Assembly: GCF_036323735.1 (NCBI RefSeq)
Contig: NC_086037.1
Location: 63,112,502 to 63,176,501, forward strand
Length of the DNA: 64,000 nucleotides
Reading direction: 5' to 3'
Source: Rattus norvegicus
Taxonomy: Eukaryota; Chordata; Mammalia; Rodentia; Muridae
Shown here: positions 43,780 to 54,774 of the stretch, in pieces
How positions within the stretch are numbered: the stretch's first letter is position 1
How the letters are laid out: every line of letters starts with the position of its first letter
Made by a program: the position numbers and the translations under genes
The notes under the pieces: model-generated
Databases searched by the model: none
What the model was told of the DNA's origin: nothing
The model's input: the letters and a program-made list of their open reading frames with translations, nothing else

Positions 43780-46460
43780 GTTATGGGTGAACTATGTGAG
43801 GCTTTCATGTTCACTGGAAGGGACAGCAAACCACCTCTCAGCAGTGTGCTGAGTGGCAGAGTCAGGGTTTCAGTGGATAGGATGTATGTGTGGGGTTATC
43901 ACAGCAAGCAGACAGTGGAGAATGGTTGATAGAAGATCTGGCTCTAAGGTACAAAAACGCCAATCAGCCAAACATAGGGGCACAAACATCCTGGTCTACT
44001 GGGATCAAGTCTGTAGATACTTGCTGAATGCTGGCTCTTTGCCTGGTATTAGGAAAGCAGCAGAAAACAAGCCAGGCCTGACCTGACCTCCTGAGGCAGA
44101 CACTCAGACAGCTGAAGAGAAGCAAAAGAGAAGTAAAACCAATACTAAGCCATTCATAGTAACGATGGGGTGGGAGGACAGGAGAATCGAGGGACACAAT
44201 GGTGACCGGCCAAAGGGACCTGCATAGTTAAGGTGAAATCTAACACGTGAATGGTTTCCAAAGCCAAGCCTTCAAAGAGATGGGTGGACGGTGTCTGGTC
44301 TTTCATTTACTCTGTATTTATGGTGTGCATGGTGTGTGATAGGCACCTTTCTGCCTAGAAAGATTCTGTGCAGAGTGCTTTCCTGCAATTTACAGTCTAA
44401 TGTGCAGTAACGAACGCATGCTATGATACCCGGAGATAAGTGCCTTGGGAAGAAATCTAAGTCGAGAAAAATGTGCAGAAGGTAATGAGGGCTCCTCTAT
44501 GGAATGTCATCAGGGTGGGGCTTAGTCAAGATTTATTAGGCCAGAGATCAGAACAAAGAGGTTGGAATAACACTGGGTTGTATGGAAGAAGCGTAAAGGC
44601 CCAGGGCCGGGGACAAGTTGGGAATGTTCTAAGCCCAGAACACAGGTATTATGATAATAAACATTTTAAACCCTGACCTGGGGTTTCTTCCCACCTTAGT
44701 TATTGAGTTCCCAGATGAAAGGCACACATAGTCTTTATATTTACAATTAGCCCTAAAGGGTGCAATAGCTAGGCAGCTGCCTACCCTCCATGCTGTTAGA
44801 GTCTACTCTCCTATCAATAACCCTGAGTTATCACTTACTATCTACTATGCTCCATTTGGGCTGCTCTTAACTTATAACTGGGCAGCCCCTCAGGGCCATG
44901 TTCTCTTGACCCTTAACCCATGATGGCTTCTCCATCCTCCTGTCCTGCACATTGTCTTCCTCCTCAGCCTCCTGTCTCACAAGCCTTGAGAAACCTAAAC
45001 CCCACCTATGTCTCTTCTGCCCAGCGATTGGCTATTGACAACCTTGTTTACCAATCACAATTAACTGGGGGTAGGGTCACTTAGCTAGTGTCTCCATGCA
45101 AACTTGCTCTTCTCTGAGGCAACTTGTCTTGGGGACCCAAATTAGCACTAGAATACAAGCAGCATCAGGCCAACCCATTATGGGTATGATCTCTGTAGTG
45201 AAATGTGCAAGGTAAGCAAATTGTGGAAGATGTGTAGGGAGTAGGTGAGTGGATCCTATAACATCAATGAGTGTGGGAAGAAGTGTGAATCTTCTCCTAG
45301 GGCTAGGGAAGCCATTGGAAGACTTTGGAGCAATGCAGTACCATGGTCCATGAGCTTCGAATACCTTCCTTGTTCTTTAGCTACATGGACTTCATGCTCT
45401 GTGAAAAGCCAGGTCCTGTGCCCAGCTTTCTGTAAGCATAACACAGATGATGTAGTCTCCAAAACTCACACTGGAGAACCATTTCATTGAGTTACAAAAC
45501 AAACAGAGCATCCACAAAAAATTAATGTTTGAGATTTTGTATTAGTTGCTCTTTGGTCACACCTGTGTCTAGAGACAAGGAGACCAATAAATGGGGAAGG
45601 AGGGAAGCTTCATTATATCAACCCCAAAGTCTTACCACATACTGTAGGGATCTAGGCAGGGCCTCTTTGGGAGCATTGAGTCAAAGGATGGGTCACATTC
45701 CAAGGGCAACCTTCTCATCTGAGACCGGCACCAAGACCTTGGTGGTGCTGGCACATGGGTCTCAGACTGAACAGAGGTGGCTCTGTTCAACTCATGTGCA
45801 GTTCACAGCTCCCATCCTGGGGGTCATGGTTGTGGTGTTTCCTTTGCACTTGCTTACCTGACATATCCCGTCTTTAAGCCTGGTAGGGGGCATGCGCCAT
45901 CAGATCCCTTGAAGATGCCAAGTCGGTTCAAGAATCTCCAGAGCCAGTTGCACATGGGGCTCACCTAAGTGACCTTCTTCTGCCTGAAGAATTCCTGTTC
46001 CAGCCTTGCTATGTGCTCAGACTGTGTTCCTCTGCTGGAGAGCAGTTCTTCCCCAAGGACTGCTTCTGTACACGGCGAATGGTGAGAGCCATGCATTTAG
46101 TATTCCATTAGCTGCTCAACACACAGCTGAGCCTCTCCCTTGACCCCAACCACAGCAACTCCACTCTGCCTAGGCCTCCCATGCTAACCAGTCTCCTGCA
46201 CAGGGACACAGATGCCTAGTAAGCCTAGAGAGGGCAACATTTCATCTCAATCTGTCACCTGCTGTTTCTTCCACCAGGGGTGCCTCTCCTGCCACAGCCA
46301 GCACCCTGCATATCCATTCAGTGGGTTGAATTGATTGCTGTGTCTGTGTTCGGTTTCCCCTTGGCATCACATGAAATGCTCAGATGGGTGTCTCCCTTGG
46401 TGTTGCTCGTTTGGACGTAAGCTGAGGCCACTCACTGTAATTGACTGTGTCTTCATGTGT
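43780..46460. other. unassigned stretch with weak L2/MIR-like segments
   Basis: TACTTGCTGAATGCTGGCTC with AAGCAGCAGAAAACAAGCC (44,018-44,072), and TTTACAGTCTAATGTGCAG (44,389-44,407), resemble old mammalian L2/MIR sequence. The remaining 2.5 kb shows no repeat or gene I recognise. An open frame of 110 codons (45,529-45,861) has no motif. Confidence 0.35.
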
Positions 46461-46464
46461 CGTA

Positions 46465-46600
46465 ACAAGACTGCAAACACCTAGAGGGCAGGATCTGTTT
46501 CTTACCCATCTCTCTGCCCCTCCCCCACACCCAACCCCAGGAGCAGAACACAGGGATTTATTGATAATGGGTGCACAGTTAAGTACATGCTGACTGACTG
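46465..46600 (+). mobile_element. L2 LINE 3' end
   Basis: GACTGCAAACACCTAGAGGGC, AGGATCTGTTTCTTACCC, CCCCAGGAGCAGAACACAGG and GATTTATTGATAATGGGTG follow the sense L2 3' end (GACTGTAAGCTCCATGAGGGCAGG ... CCCAGCACCTAGCACAG ... AATAAATATTTG). Confidence 0.6.
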
Positions 46601-46604
46601 TTGT

Positions 46605-47360
46605 GCGAGCCACGGGAGCTGTGTGGATGCGGTTTTCTACTCTCTCTGCCTCTTCAGTTGTAACAATAGATCAAGGCAAGACTTCAATTATCCTCTGCTT
46701 TTCCTCCTGAGCTCTCCTTAACATCTTTCTCTACTGAGAAAGCCTGGTGACAGAGAGTGAGATGCGGCGAGAGACAGAACGCTTTCAGAGCCCCGGGAAA
46801 GCTGTACACCACGAAGGACATATTTCAATGAAGTTATTTCCCACCAAGGCTAATATTGTGCTTCAGTACTTCAGGCTCCAGTGAGCTCATCAACAACGTT
46901 GCCTTTAATTTTACCATTTGTACCCAGTCATATGTTACTCTGGATGTTTCTGTCTGGCTCCTTCGCATCAGAGGGATGTTAGGGCTTCCATTGTCTTTGA
47001 AAAATGGCTTTGAGATGGACGTGCTTGGATATCCATCATGTTTAATTATCTCCTTCATCACACTCCCTCCATTGTCTGGTAAAGGATAGAGTGTTCGCAG
47101 ACTCATTAAAAATGGAATCCATGCAAAGGGATGCAGGAGGGAAAGTTCATGTTGAGTTAGGGTGTAGAGACTGCTCTCAATTTGGTCCTTATATAACCCC
47201 CGGTCTTTTTGTATTAAAAGTATGTGGCTTCATTTCTTGGACCAGCCTGCAACCAAATCCAGAGAGCCAGTAGAGGGGCTGTGACTCATCAGAGAAGTAG
47301 CCTTTATCTTTTCAGAGTTCCCAACTCTAGAATCACCTGGAGATAGATAGATATACCCCA
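46605..47360. other. repeat-poor block with SOX- and homeodomain-like motifs
   Basis: No interspersed repeat recognised. The stretch 46,830-47,110 has CCATTGTCTTTG (SOX-like), TTTAATTATC and ATTAAAAATGG, and opposite-strand open frames (90 and 77 codons) without domain matches. It may be a conserved non-coding element. Confidence 0.3.
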
Positions 47361-47363
47361 ACG

Positions 47364-47779
47364 TGATGGTTGGTTTAAACTGTTGCCATAACGTTGTACA
47401 GGGTCACCTAGGAAGGGAGTTTTAATGGGGGATTGTCTGGATCTGGTTGACCTGTAGGTATGTCCATAGGTGACTGTCTTGATTGTGTTGATTGATGTGG
47501 GAAGGCCTAGCCCATGGTGGGCAGTACTATTCCCTAGGCTTGGGTCCCGGATTGTATGGGAGTGGCGGGGGTGAGATGAGTAATAAGCATATGAGTACTT
47601 GCATATTCAACCTCTCGCCTGTGAATGTGATGGGACAAGGTGCTCTAAGTTCCTGCCACCTTACAATCCCTGCCGTGATAGACTATGACTTGGAATTGCG
47701 AGATTAAAAAGTCCTTTTTCCCCCTTAATTATTTTTGGTCAGGCTATTTTATCACAGCAACAGAAGCGAAGCTAGAATA
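47364..47779 (+). mobile_element. MaLR LTR (MT/MTE-like), near full length
   Basis: Sense order: TGATGGTTGGTTTAAACTG, CACCTAGGAAGGGAGTTTTAA, GATTGTCTGGATCTGGTTGAC, TGTCTTGATTGTGTTGATTG, GTGGGAAGGCCTAGCCCATG, ATTCCCTAGGC, CAGGCTATTTTATCACAGC and AACAGAAGCGAAGCTAGAAT. At 416 bases it is close to full length. The same type occurs at 25,876. Confidence 0.75.
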
Positions 47780-48210
47780 TCCACGTAATCCTAGCCTATT
47801 CAATAAATTCTTTTGGTTGGGGCTCGTGGTGCATGTAACACTTCCAAAGCTCCCAGGAGAATCCATGCTATAGGCAGAGGATAAACTGTGGACCTGGGCT
47901 AAGCAGGGACATTTGGCCCTCGGCAACATATTCTAGAGACAGCTTAGGTGGCTATGATTGTAGGAGGTCATGTTGTCTCTGGTATTGAGTGGGTTGAGCC
48001 ATCCTCCAATGCATGAGACACCCCCCCCCAACACACACACAATTCCACCAGGTACCAAAGTACCAAAGTTCATAAAGCTTCCTCTGGAGCATTTGAAAGC
48101 CACACGTGACCCTGTGCATACATGCAGCATCACATGAGTGTCTGCTGGTTTAAATGACGCCCTTTCGTGTTACCTCAATTACGATGATTCTCAAAATTGT
48201 TATACATGCT
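47780..48210. other. unassigned non-coding stretch
   Basis: Nothing recognisable apart from a C8 run with a short CA tract near 48,021-48,040. Confidence 0.35.
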
Positions 48211-48214
48211 TCAC

Positions 48215-48320
48215 TGCACTGATCCTCTTCACGACCTCTTCAGGGAAATACTGTCACCATCTTGATTGCACACGTCAGGAAACTGAGGAAACATGCCTCC
48301 TCAGGGCTGCACCTCCAATC
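48215..48320 (-). mobile_element. MIR SINE fragment
   Basis: TCTTCACGACCTCTTCAGGG, AAATACTGTCACCATCTTGA and CAGGAAACTGAGGAAACATG follow the antisense MIR order (CACAACAACCC ... TATTATTATCCCCATTTTACAGATGAGGAAACTGAGGC). Confidence 0.7.
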
Positions 48321-48324
48321 TCAG

Positions 48325-48645
48325 GCGGGGGTTCTTTTTCCTAGCAAATATGCCAAAGGGGCGCACTCACTCTTCCGGTTCCCTCATCGACTGGTGCCTG
48401 AGGCTGTCATCCACCACCGCCTTGAGTCTTCAAGACAGGACTCTCGGCAGCCCTGGGTAGACTTGAAACCTGCTTGCCATGACCGCTTACTGAATTATGA
48501 CAATCTTGTCTAAAGAGATACTAAGGAGAGTCCTTAGGAGTCAGAGGGCCCTTGAACTGCAGGTGTTCAGACAATCTGTTTGGGAAATCCCAGCCAGTGT
48601 TAGCAGCATGCCCTCCTGCCTGTGCGCATGAGGGAGCGACCGTCT
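48325..48645. other. unassigned non-coding stretch
   Basis: Nothing recognisable. Confidence 0.35.
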
Positions 48646-48649
48646 CCCT

Positions 48650-49030
48650 CACCGTGCTATTTCTTTTAACTTTATTAGCAAGCTTGGCTCCCACCATATG
48701 CCTCTAATTGATATTCAAGGGAACTGAATTGTGCTCTTCATTGGGTGCAAAGTAAATATTTCGCCGTCTTCTTGAGCTCTCCAGCATCTCCCACCTGAGT
48801 CTGAAACATGAGGTAATTATGAGAACAGGTTGAATGATGAGTCATCAAACAGGCAGGACAAGAGTCGGTGCGCATTAAGCTGACAAAATGGAGAAGCCAG
48901 GGCCCTGTAGCCCCTGTAAAAGCCTGGGCACAATGAATAGTGGCACGCACAATTAAATGCCTAATGCCCGGGAGAAGGCAGAGTGGGAGGGGAGAGAGCA
49001 AAGGGAGGAAACTCAAGCGCAATTAGACAG
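48650..49030. promoter_or_regulatory. candidate conserved enhancer-like block
   Basis: A repeat-free block with dense transcription-factor-like motifs: TAATTG (48,705-48,710), TAATTA (48,814-48,819), a 13-base AP-1/MAF-type site TGATGAGTCATCA (48,835-48,847), ACAATGAAT (SOX-like, near 48,930) and AATTAG (49,021). No reading frame is notable. The assignment is inference from motif density and absence of repeats only. Confidence 0.3.
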
Positions 49031-49145
49031 CAACTCCTAGATCTTCCTGGGAGGAATGTGATGGAGAGGGGGACAGGCACTCAGCAGGTACTTCAGGAGT
49101 GACAGCACCCTACTCAAAACGTTGCCTGAGGAAGATCACCGTGTG

Positions 49146-49196
49146 TCCCAGGCCAGCCTGGGCTACAGAGACTCTGTCTGAAAACAAAACAAAAGA
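49146..49196 (+). mobile_element. B1 SINE 3' fragment
   Basis: CCCAGGCCAGCCTGGGCTAC, AGAGACTCTGTCTGAAAAC and AAAACAAAA are the sense 3' third of B1 with an A-rich tail. Confidence 0.8.
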
Positions 49197-49199
49197 GTT

Positions 49200-49660
49200 C
49201 CCTGAGTCTCTTTATGATAATCAGAGACCCAGGCTCCTGCTGGCATCATGGCCCATAGGCATGTATCCACAGGATCCAGTTCTCTCATTGGTACAAAGAC
49301 CAAGTGCTCTCATGCTGTGGCTTTGGACCAGCTGGTCTGTGTGCTAGAGGCACTCCGTGGGTAGCTGCACAGATACTCTGTTCTCTCCTTCTGTTGTCTG
49401 GGAAGTAGGCAGAGTGGAGGCACCCTCTCCAGCTGAGTGGGCTTAGTAACAGGAGGACTCATAGCTTCCTCTCCTTCCATCAGACCTTGGCAACAGATAC
49501 CAAGAAGAGCATCCACAGTTGTCTTGGAGTTTTTGTGCCAGCCGTAGTAGCTATACAATGTTGGGACAATCTGGAGAGCCTGAAACTACAGATGTTTCTT
49601 TCTACGTTTACAAGCTAGAGTCTCCTAAAGTGGGATCCTCCTGGCGTCCTTCTTTGTTTC
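49200..49660. other. unassigned non-coding stretch
   Basis: Nothing recognisable. Confidence 0.35.
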
Positions 49661-49664
49661 TGCC

Positions 49665-49744
49665 TCTTCCTACTCTCTCTTCTCTCCCCCTCTTCCTTCC
49701 CCCTCCCTTTCCTTCCTTCCTCCTACCTACCCTTTCTCCTCTTA
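49665..49744. repeat. CT-rich low-complexity tract
   Basis: CTTCC, TCTCC and CCTCC units, directly upstream of an antisense B1. Confidence 0.9.
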
Positions 49745-49858
49745 TTCTTTTTTTCTAAGAGTCTTCCTATGTAGACTAGACTGGTCTTGAACTTTTGATC
49801 CTACTGCCTCAGCCTCCTGACTACTGAGATTACAGGTGTGTAATCACTGTCTAAATTT
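49745..49858 (-). mobile_element. B1 SINE
   Basis: AGTCTTCCTATGTAGACTAG, ACTGGTCTTGAACTTTTGATC, CTGCCTCAGCCTCCTGACTAC and TGAGATTACAGGTGTG are antisense B1 landmarks, somewhat diverged. Confidence 0.8.
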
Positions 49859-49861
49859 AGG

Positions 49862-51018
49862 GTAGGTGTTTTTGTTTTGTTTGTGGCTCCAGCCCTAGAG
49901 TCATTAGGAGCCCGATGCTCCATCACCTACCTCATCACCAACCCCAGGCCAGGCCTTGTCACATCCTTTCAGGTGCCACCTGATGCCCTGGTGAGGGAAT
50001 CTCTCAATTATGTCATTGGTGAGGTTTCAGACAGTCACGTGATCGTGTTCCAAGAAAGTTCACATCTAAGCCTGGATTTCTGATTCTTGTGCTTCTGCTA
50101 TTAGGATGGTGGGGATAAGGCCAATGGCTTTCTGCTTTACAGGGTTAAGAAGTCATTTTGGTTAACTAAGCGTAAAGAAAAACAAGGGTCCTCATAGTTG
50201 GGTATTCTGGAAAACAGCATTTCTGGACTTGCTCTTAGACTGGGAAAGTTCTAGATTGCTGAAAGGTGTCCCAGGGGGGAAAATACCTGGACAATAACAA
50301 CAACAAAACTGAACATCACTCAGTAATCCCATTTGAGAGCTACATCTTTTGACACCCTGTCTTGGGAGACTACCTACTATCTATCTGCGTATTACATAAC
50401 AAAGGATGGAAACAAGCCTGCCTTGGAGAACTGGGTAGTGCAGACTTCACCAAATCTTTATGTCTTCAGAGCCTCTCCTTCTGCCCCATCGAGGACCTAT
50501 TAATAGCTATGATGCTGCCATGCTCCTTACAGTTCTGTGATTTGGAGACAGCCTGGCATGTACTATCATGGAGTAAAAATAGAAAGCTCAATGAAATGCA
50601 AACACACTCATGCTCACACACAGATGCTCTCCTGACAAATCTGACCTTGATTGATAGTGTTGGCATCCATTCAACATTTCAAACACAGGGCTGAGGAAAA
50701 TCCTTAAAGACAGCACTAGCACAAAACTTTCACCAAAGACATGGAGGATGTAGGGAATCCTAACTCACTGGGAGTCAGGCAATATGAAGAACATTTGACA
50801 AAAGGGATCACAAGTCATTGACAGTGTTCCAAGCACCGTCAGCTAGTGGGCTCTGCCCAGCACTCAGTGATCTGAGCTTGGCAAACTGATGGCCCCACAG
50901 TTGGTAGGTTTGTGTCTATTCTTAGATACTTTGTAGTCGCAAGAGAGTGAGGAAACAGGTGTTCTCCTGCATTTGATATTCCTGTCTTATCGTGGCTGAC
51001 TACAAGTTTGTTGAGCAC
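49862..51018. other. unassigned non-coding stretch
   Basis: About 1.1 kb with no repeat or exon recognised. Confidence 0.35.
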
Positions 51019-51022
51019 ACAC

Positions 51023-51517
51023 TGAAAGACCTCGGGAGCGGGGAGACTCATGCTCAAGTCTCGGGATGACACGACCCCCCAAGAACTCACGTGAGACCGT
51101 CCTTGCTGTAATCACACGAGGTTTATTAACGGGAACCAGTGCACTGGGGTTGAGACTCGTATCCCACGCAGGGGCAGTGGAGTTCGACCCCGAAAGGCTG
51201 GGAGAAAGGGTATTTAAAGGGAGAAACCACAACCTGAGGGGGTAGGGATGGTGTCATTGGAAAGTGTCGAGAATACTAATGAAAAATCACAAGGAGGAGC
51301 TTCCTGTTTCTCAAGATTGTTAAACTTTATGATCCACCAGTTCCTGGGAGGAGCTTCCTGTTTCTCAAGATTATTCTCTAAGTTTTAATCTAAGTTTATG
51401 ATCAGTTAGTACAGGTAGAGGGCAGGGTCTGGAATTTAAGGTATTTTGGCTTCTTAGGGGTGAGGTTACATTTTTTTTAAACTTCTGACTTTTTGGCTGT
51501 ATTTTTTTATTCTTTCA
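51023..51517 (-). mobile_element. solo LTR of a class II (ERVK-like) endogenous retrovirus
   Basis: Read on the minus strand, the element starts TGAAAGA and ends TCTTTCA, so it has a TG...CA structure with perfect 7-base terminal inverted repeats. A TATA-like TTTAAATA (51,211-51,218) and a polyadenylation signal AATAAA (51,122-51,127) lie about 85 bases apart, defining U3, R and U5. U5 includes GAGTCTCCCCGCTCCCGAGG. A 26-base direct repeat in U3 (51,293-51,318 and 51,347-51,372) resembles retroviral enhancer duplications. No internal viral genes or second LTR are present, so recombination to a solo LTR is likely. Flanking ACACAC and ACACTT match at 4 of 6 positions. Confidence 0.65.
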
Positions 51518-51524
51518 ACACTTT

Positions 51525-51610
51525 GTTTCAAGTGTTGTAGACACAAGCAGTGATTGTTACAAATAAAAATCCCTCCTCCTGGAAGCTATGTCCTCGTGAA
51601 ATTTGTATTC
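51525..51610 (+). mobile_element. possible L2/MIR-type relic
   Basis: GTTACAAATAAAAATCCCTCC, CTCCTGGAAGCTATG and ATTTGTATTCTGGTGACTTA resemble an old mammalian repeat (AAAAATCCCTGCCCTCATGGAGCTTACATTCTAGTG). Diverged. Confidence 0.4.
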
Positions 51611-51614
51611 TGGT

Positions 51615-52515
51615 GACTTAACCTTATCCATAGAGCTGATCCCTTCCTGAGATCATAGCTCAGACCCTCAAAAAGAAAGGTGGGGTCTTCCCACTTGCCC
51701 TGGGTCTTACCCCTCATTGGCTTAGGCAGACCTTCCTGATGTAACATACTATCACTTCCCGGGTCCCTTTAATCCTTATTCATCTCTTGCTCTCTGTTTC
51801 GTGGACTTTGGAGCTCTATTCTATCCCTTACTCCTGGCTGAGCCATTCATCCAATCAATCGGTCCTGATACCTGCTTGGTGTTGTCTCAGGGTTGTGCCC
51901 CTGGAACAAAGGTGAATAGGAGTCTGTCTTGGCTCACAAGGCTCAGAGTAGACTGAAACCTGGCTATTCACTGGTGAGGGGCTGGGTTTGGTGAGGGAAG
52001 CCAGTGTAGAACAGAGGCAGGCTTGTGGAGAAATTCCCACAGTTCTGTGTCTTAGGGGATGGGGAAAGACAAGCGGGTGGGTGAGAAGGAAAAAACCCTC
52101 AGAATTTGGAAGCTGGAGGTGAGAGGAAGTAAGGAGGGTGAGATCACAGCTTACCCCACTCAGATTAACAAGTGGCAGCTGCTACATTCTGCCCCTCACT
52201 GAGTTCTGTCTGAGACAGGTGACTAGAGAAGATCAGGTTCCTCCCAGCTCAACACAAAGAAGAAGCAACCAGCAAGGGACAGACCTAAGTCTTATGAGCC
52301 TATCTAAGCACAGGGGCAGGTTTAGGGAAAGAACACAATAGGTGAGTGGCCTTAGATGGGGGTCAGGGATGATTCTCCTCTTTATATCTGCCCTGAGTCT
52401 GAGGCCAGCAGGCAGGCAGGAGAAACAGCAGGTGTCAGGATATTGGCAGGACCCGGGGAGCTAATTAATTCAGACATTCTAGAAGGAACTTGCCCTCTCC
52501 AGTGTATAGAGTGCA
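51615..52515. other. unassigned non-coding stretch
   Basis: Nothing recognisable. Confidence 0.35.
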
Positions 52516-52537
52516 ATGTGTGTGTGTGTGTGTGTGT
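52516..52537. repeat. (TG)n microsatellite
   Basis: About eleven TG units directly upstream of a G-rich minisatellite. Confidence 0.95.
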
Positions 52538-52547
52538 GGGGAATAAG

Positions 52548-52868
52548 CAGCAAGGGCAGCAATTGGGTTGGAGAATGAGTAACCAGGGTAGCAATGGTGT
52601 GGGATGAGCAGCCAAGGAAGCAATGGGTGAGGAGGAGACGATTAGCCAGGGCCATAAAGGGGGGTTGGTGGGGTGAGTGACTAGGGAAGCAATGGGGGAA
52701 GAGGAGATGATTGCCCAGGGCCTTGATGGGGGATGGGTGGAGTGAGTGATGGGGAAGCAATGGGGGAGGGGGAAATAATCAGCCAGGACAGCAATGGGGG
52801 GGGGAGGGGGGTGTTTCGCCAGGGTAACAATGGGGAGAGGGGGATATTCAGCCAGGGCAGCAGGCTTA
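52548..52868 (+). repeat. G-rich minisatellite, ~34-base unit
   Basis: About nine diverged units of 30-36 bases with the core AGCCAGGGCAGCAATGGGGG and AGGAGATGATT. Pairs of units form a partly conserved ~68-base repeat beginning GAAGCAATGGG at about 52,618, 52,686 and 52,753. Later units include runs of 9-10 Gs. A 178-codon Pro/Leu/Ser-rich minus-strand frame is a by-product. Confidence 0.9.
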
Positions 52869-52869
52869 G

Positions 52870-53140
52870 GCACTTGGGTCTCCTTGGGGAGGATGTGAGT
52901 TCGGATTCTCCAGGGCATGATGAAGAAGAAACACTCGTGGAAGGGGTGGCTCCATGTATGTGTGTATTGTAAGGAGACAGTGATAAGGACAACTGTGGGG
53001 GATGATCAGAAGACACCACTTCCCTGTGATATCGGTTAGTATATCTGTATCAAGCTCTTTAGAGGTGGAGTACATAGGATTAAAAAAAAAATCCCAGAAA
53101 TCTAAGTAAGGGAAGAGATTTGAAGGAAGATCATCGTAAT
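52870..53140. other. unassigned non-coding stretch
   Basis: Nothing recognisable apart from a short A run near 53,082. Confidence 0.3.
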
Positions 53141-53146
53141 GATCAT

Positions 53147-53345
53147 TATTGACTGGGGATGTGGCTGAGCGGGGAGAACTTTCCTAGCCTGTGTGAAGTC
53201 CTGGGTTCCATCCCTGGCCCTGGGAATGGGGGAGCAGGCCTCAAATACAAGCAATCAGGAGGTGGAGGCATGAGGACCAGGGCTTTCCAATCTGCCTTAA
53301 TTTCATAGTGAGTTCAAAGCTAGCCTAGGGTATGTGAGAGATTTT
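53147..53345 (+). mobile_element. B4 SINE
   Basis: An ID-like head (GACTGGGGATGTGGCTGAGC, AAGTCCTGGGTTCCATCCC) is followed by a B1-like part (GCAATCAGGAGGTGGAGGC, AGTGAGTTCAAAGCTAGCC), then a CA tract at 53,346-53,378. Confidence 0.8.
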
Positions 53346-53378
53346 CACACACACACACACATACACACACACACACAA
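53346..53378. repeat. (CA)n microsatellite
   Basis: CA units with one TA step, at the end of the B4. Confidence 0.93.
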
Positions 53379-53379
53379 A

Positions 53380-54045
53380 TTATTGAAGACAGATAAGGGT
53401 CCCCGTTGGTCATGTAACATCTGTTTGAGCATTTGAAATTCTTTAGGAGAGTTTTTCAAGCTTTGTGGGGAAAAAATAGTAAGCGCTAAGTAGAAAGGGG
53501 TTCATCAGTGTTAATAGCTGCTTCTTTGTTGGGCACCTACTAGACCACAGCTATGGAGTCAATGACTTTGGCTGCATTAGCTCAGCCTCACCACGCTGTC
53601 AAAACCACACACCCTTCTCCTCAGAGACAACAGAAAGCACACTCTACCCGCAGAATTACACTGATTCGTTACTTACACATCGTCAAATGGCACTTTCCCA
53701 GGGCCTCATAAGACACATACATGCACAGTCTACGAAATTCAAAGGAAGGATAAAATTAAGTTGGAATCCATAATACTTAATGCCCTGCTAATTGTGGTAG
53801 ATTTGTCCTATCATCAGTGGCTATCTCCAGGCTATTCTCTCTGTTACACAGAGAGAAAAATGTGTCATTAAGGAGAGTGGGTGTGAATCTATATTTTAAA
53901 CTGTCTGTGCATAATTTCCTCGGGTGGGTGGTTAGCACTGTTCCGTCAGCTCAGTGCCATTGCTTCTTAGAGAGTAAAGAACTTGAACAGAAAAGGAAGA
54001 CAGGCGGGTGCCATAGTTTCTATATCTTCTTGTTTGAATGGTAGA
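53380..54045. other. unassigned stretch with a small perfect hairpin
   Basis: TTCTCTCTGT (53,835-53,844) and ACAGAGAGAA (53,848-53,857) are exact reverse complements with a 3-base loop. Otherwise nothing is recognisable. Confidence 0.4.
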
Positions 54046-54050
54046 TCCTT

Positions 54051-54165
54051 TGTGTGTGTGTGTGTGTGTGTGTGTGTTTACATATATGTGCATGGATATG
54101 TATTTGCATGCATTTGTGTGGACATGCATGTGGTGTGTGCATGTGTGTGCATGTGTGTATCACGG
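54051..54165. repeat. (TG)n and TGCATG-rich tract
   Basis: About 13 TG units, then TG/TGCATG-rich sequence. It is the tail of an antisense B4. Confidence 0.92.
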
Positions 54166-54462
54166 CCTGCATGTGAAGGCCAGAGGACGGTTCTGAGCAG
54201 TCAGTCGATTCTCTCCTTCCCCTATGTTCAGGCAGGGTTTCCCTTACCATTGCAGCTGTGATGCATCCTCCAGGTTAGCTGGCCTTGCAGCCTCTAGGAG
54301 ACTCTAGTAACTCTGATTCCTCACAGTTGGAGTTCTGGGACCACAGCTAGGTGCTCTCACATTCAACTTCTGCAAGGACTCAGTGAATCTGTGCTCAGGG
54401 TTATCAGGCTGCGGTACAGCATGTGTTTTTACTCACTGAGCCACCTCCTGGGACCTGTACCA
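54166..54462 (-). mobile_element. B4 SINE
   Basis: GCATGTGAAGGCCAGAGGAC, CAGGCAGGGTTTCCCTTACC, GGTTAGCTGGCCTTGCAGC, CTCACAGTTGGAGTTCTGGG, TCAGGGTTATCAGGCTGCGG and TTTACTCACTGAGCCACC are in antisense B4 order. Confidence 0.65.
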
Positions 54463-54774
54463 TGCATCCTAAGTGGGGATATTCTTAAGTCACAAAGCTG
54501 GGCATTATAATTCCTGAATTCATTTGCTGGACACGTAGAAAACTGACGCCACAGGCAGTCTACACGGAACAATGGAGAAGATGGGCCAAAAAAGGATTAA
54601 GTGTTTATGATTACATTTATATACCAATTAAATTTAAGTTCCTGAGGATTGCGAGGTATATTAAATAATTAGCAATAGACATTTTGGTACTCTCTTCTGG
54701 AACCCCAGGGGTATCACCTTAAACCCATCATTGGAAGATGTAGCTTGTGCTCCACTTCAAAGTCTATGATGCCT

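Noticed and set aside
43448..43852. 134-codon plus-strand frame
   Set aside because: It lies inside an antisense MaLR LTR, which does not code for protein.
52382..52918. 178-codon Pro/Leu/Ser-rich minus-strand frame
   Set aside because: It reads through the G-rich minisatellite. Its internal repeats follow the DNA period, not a protein family.
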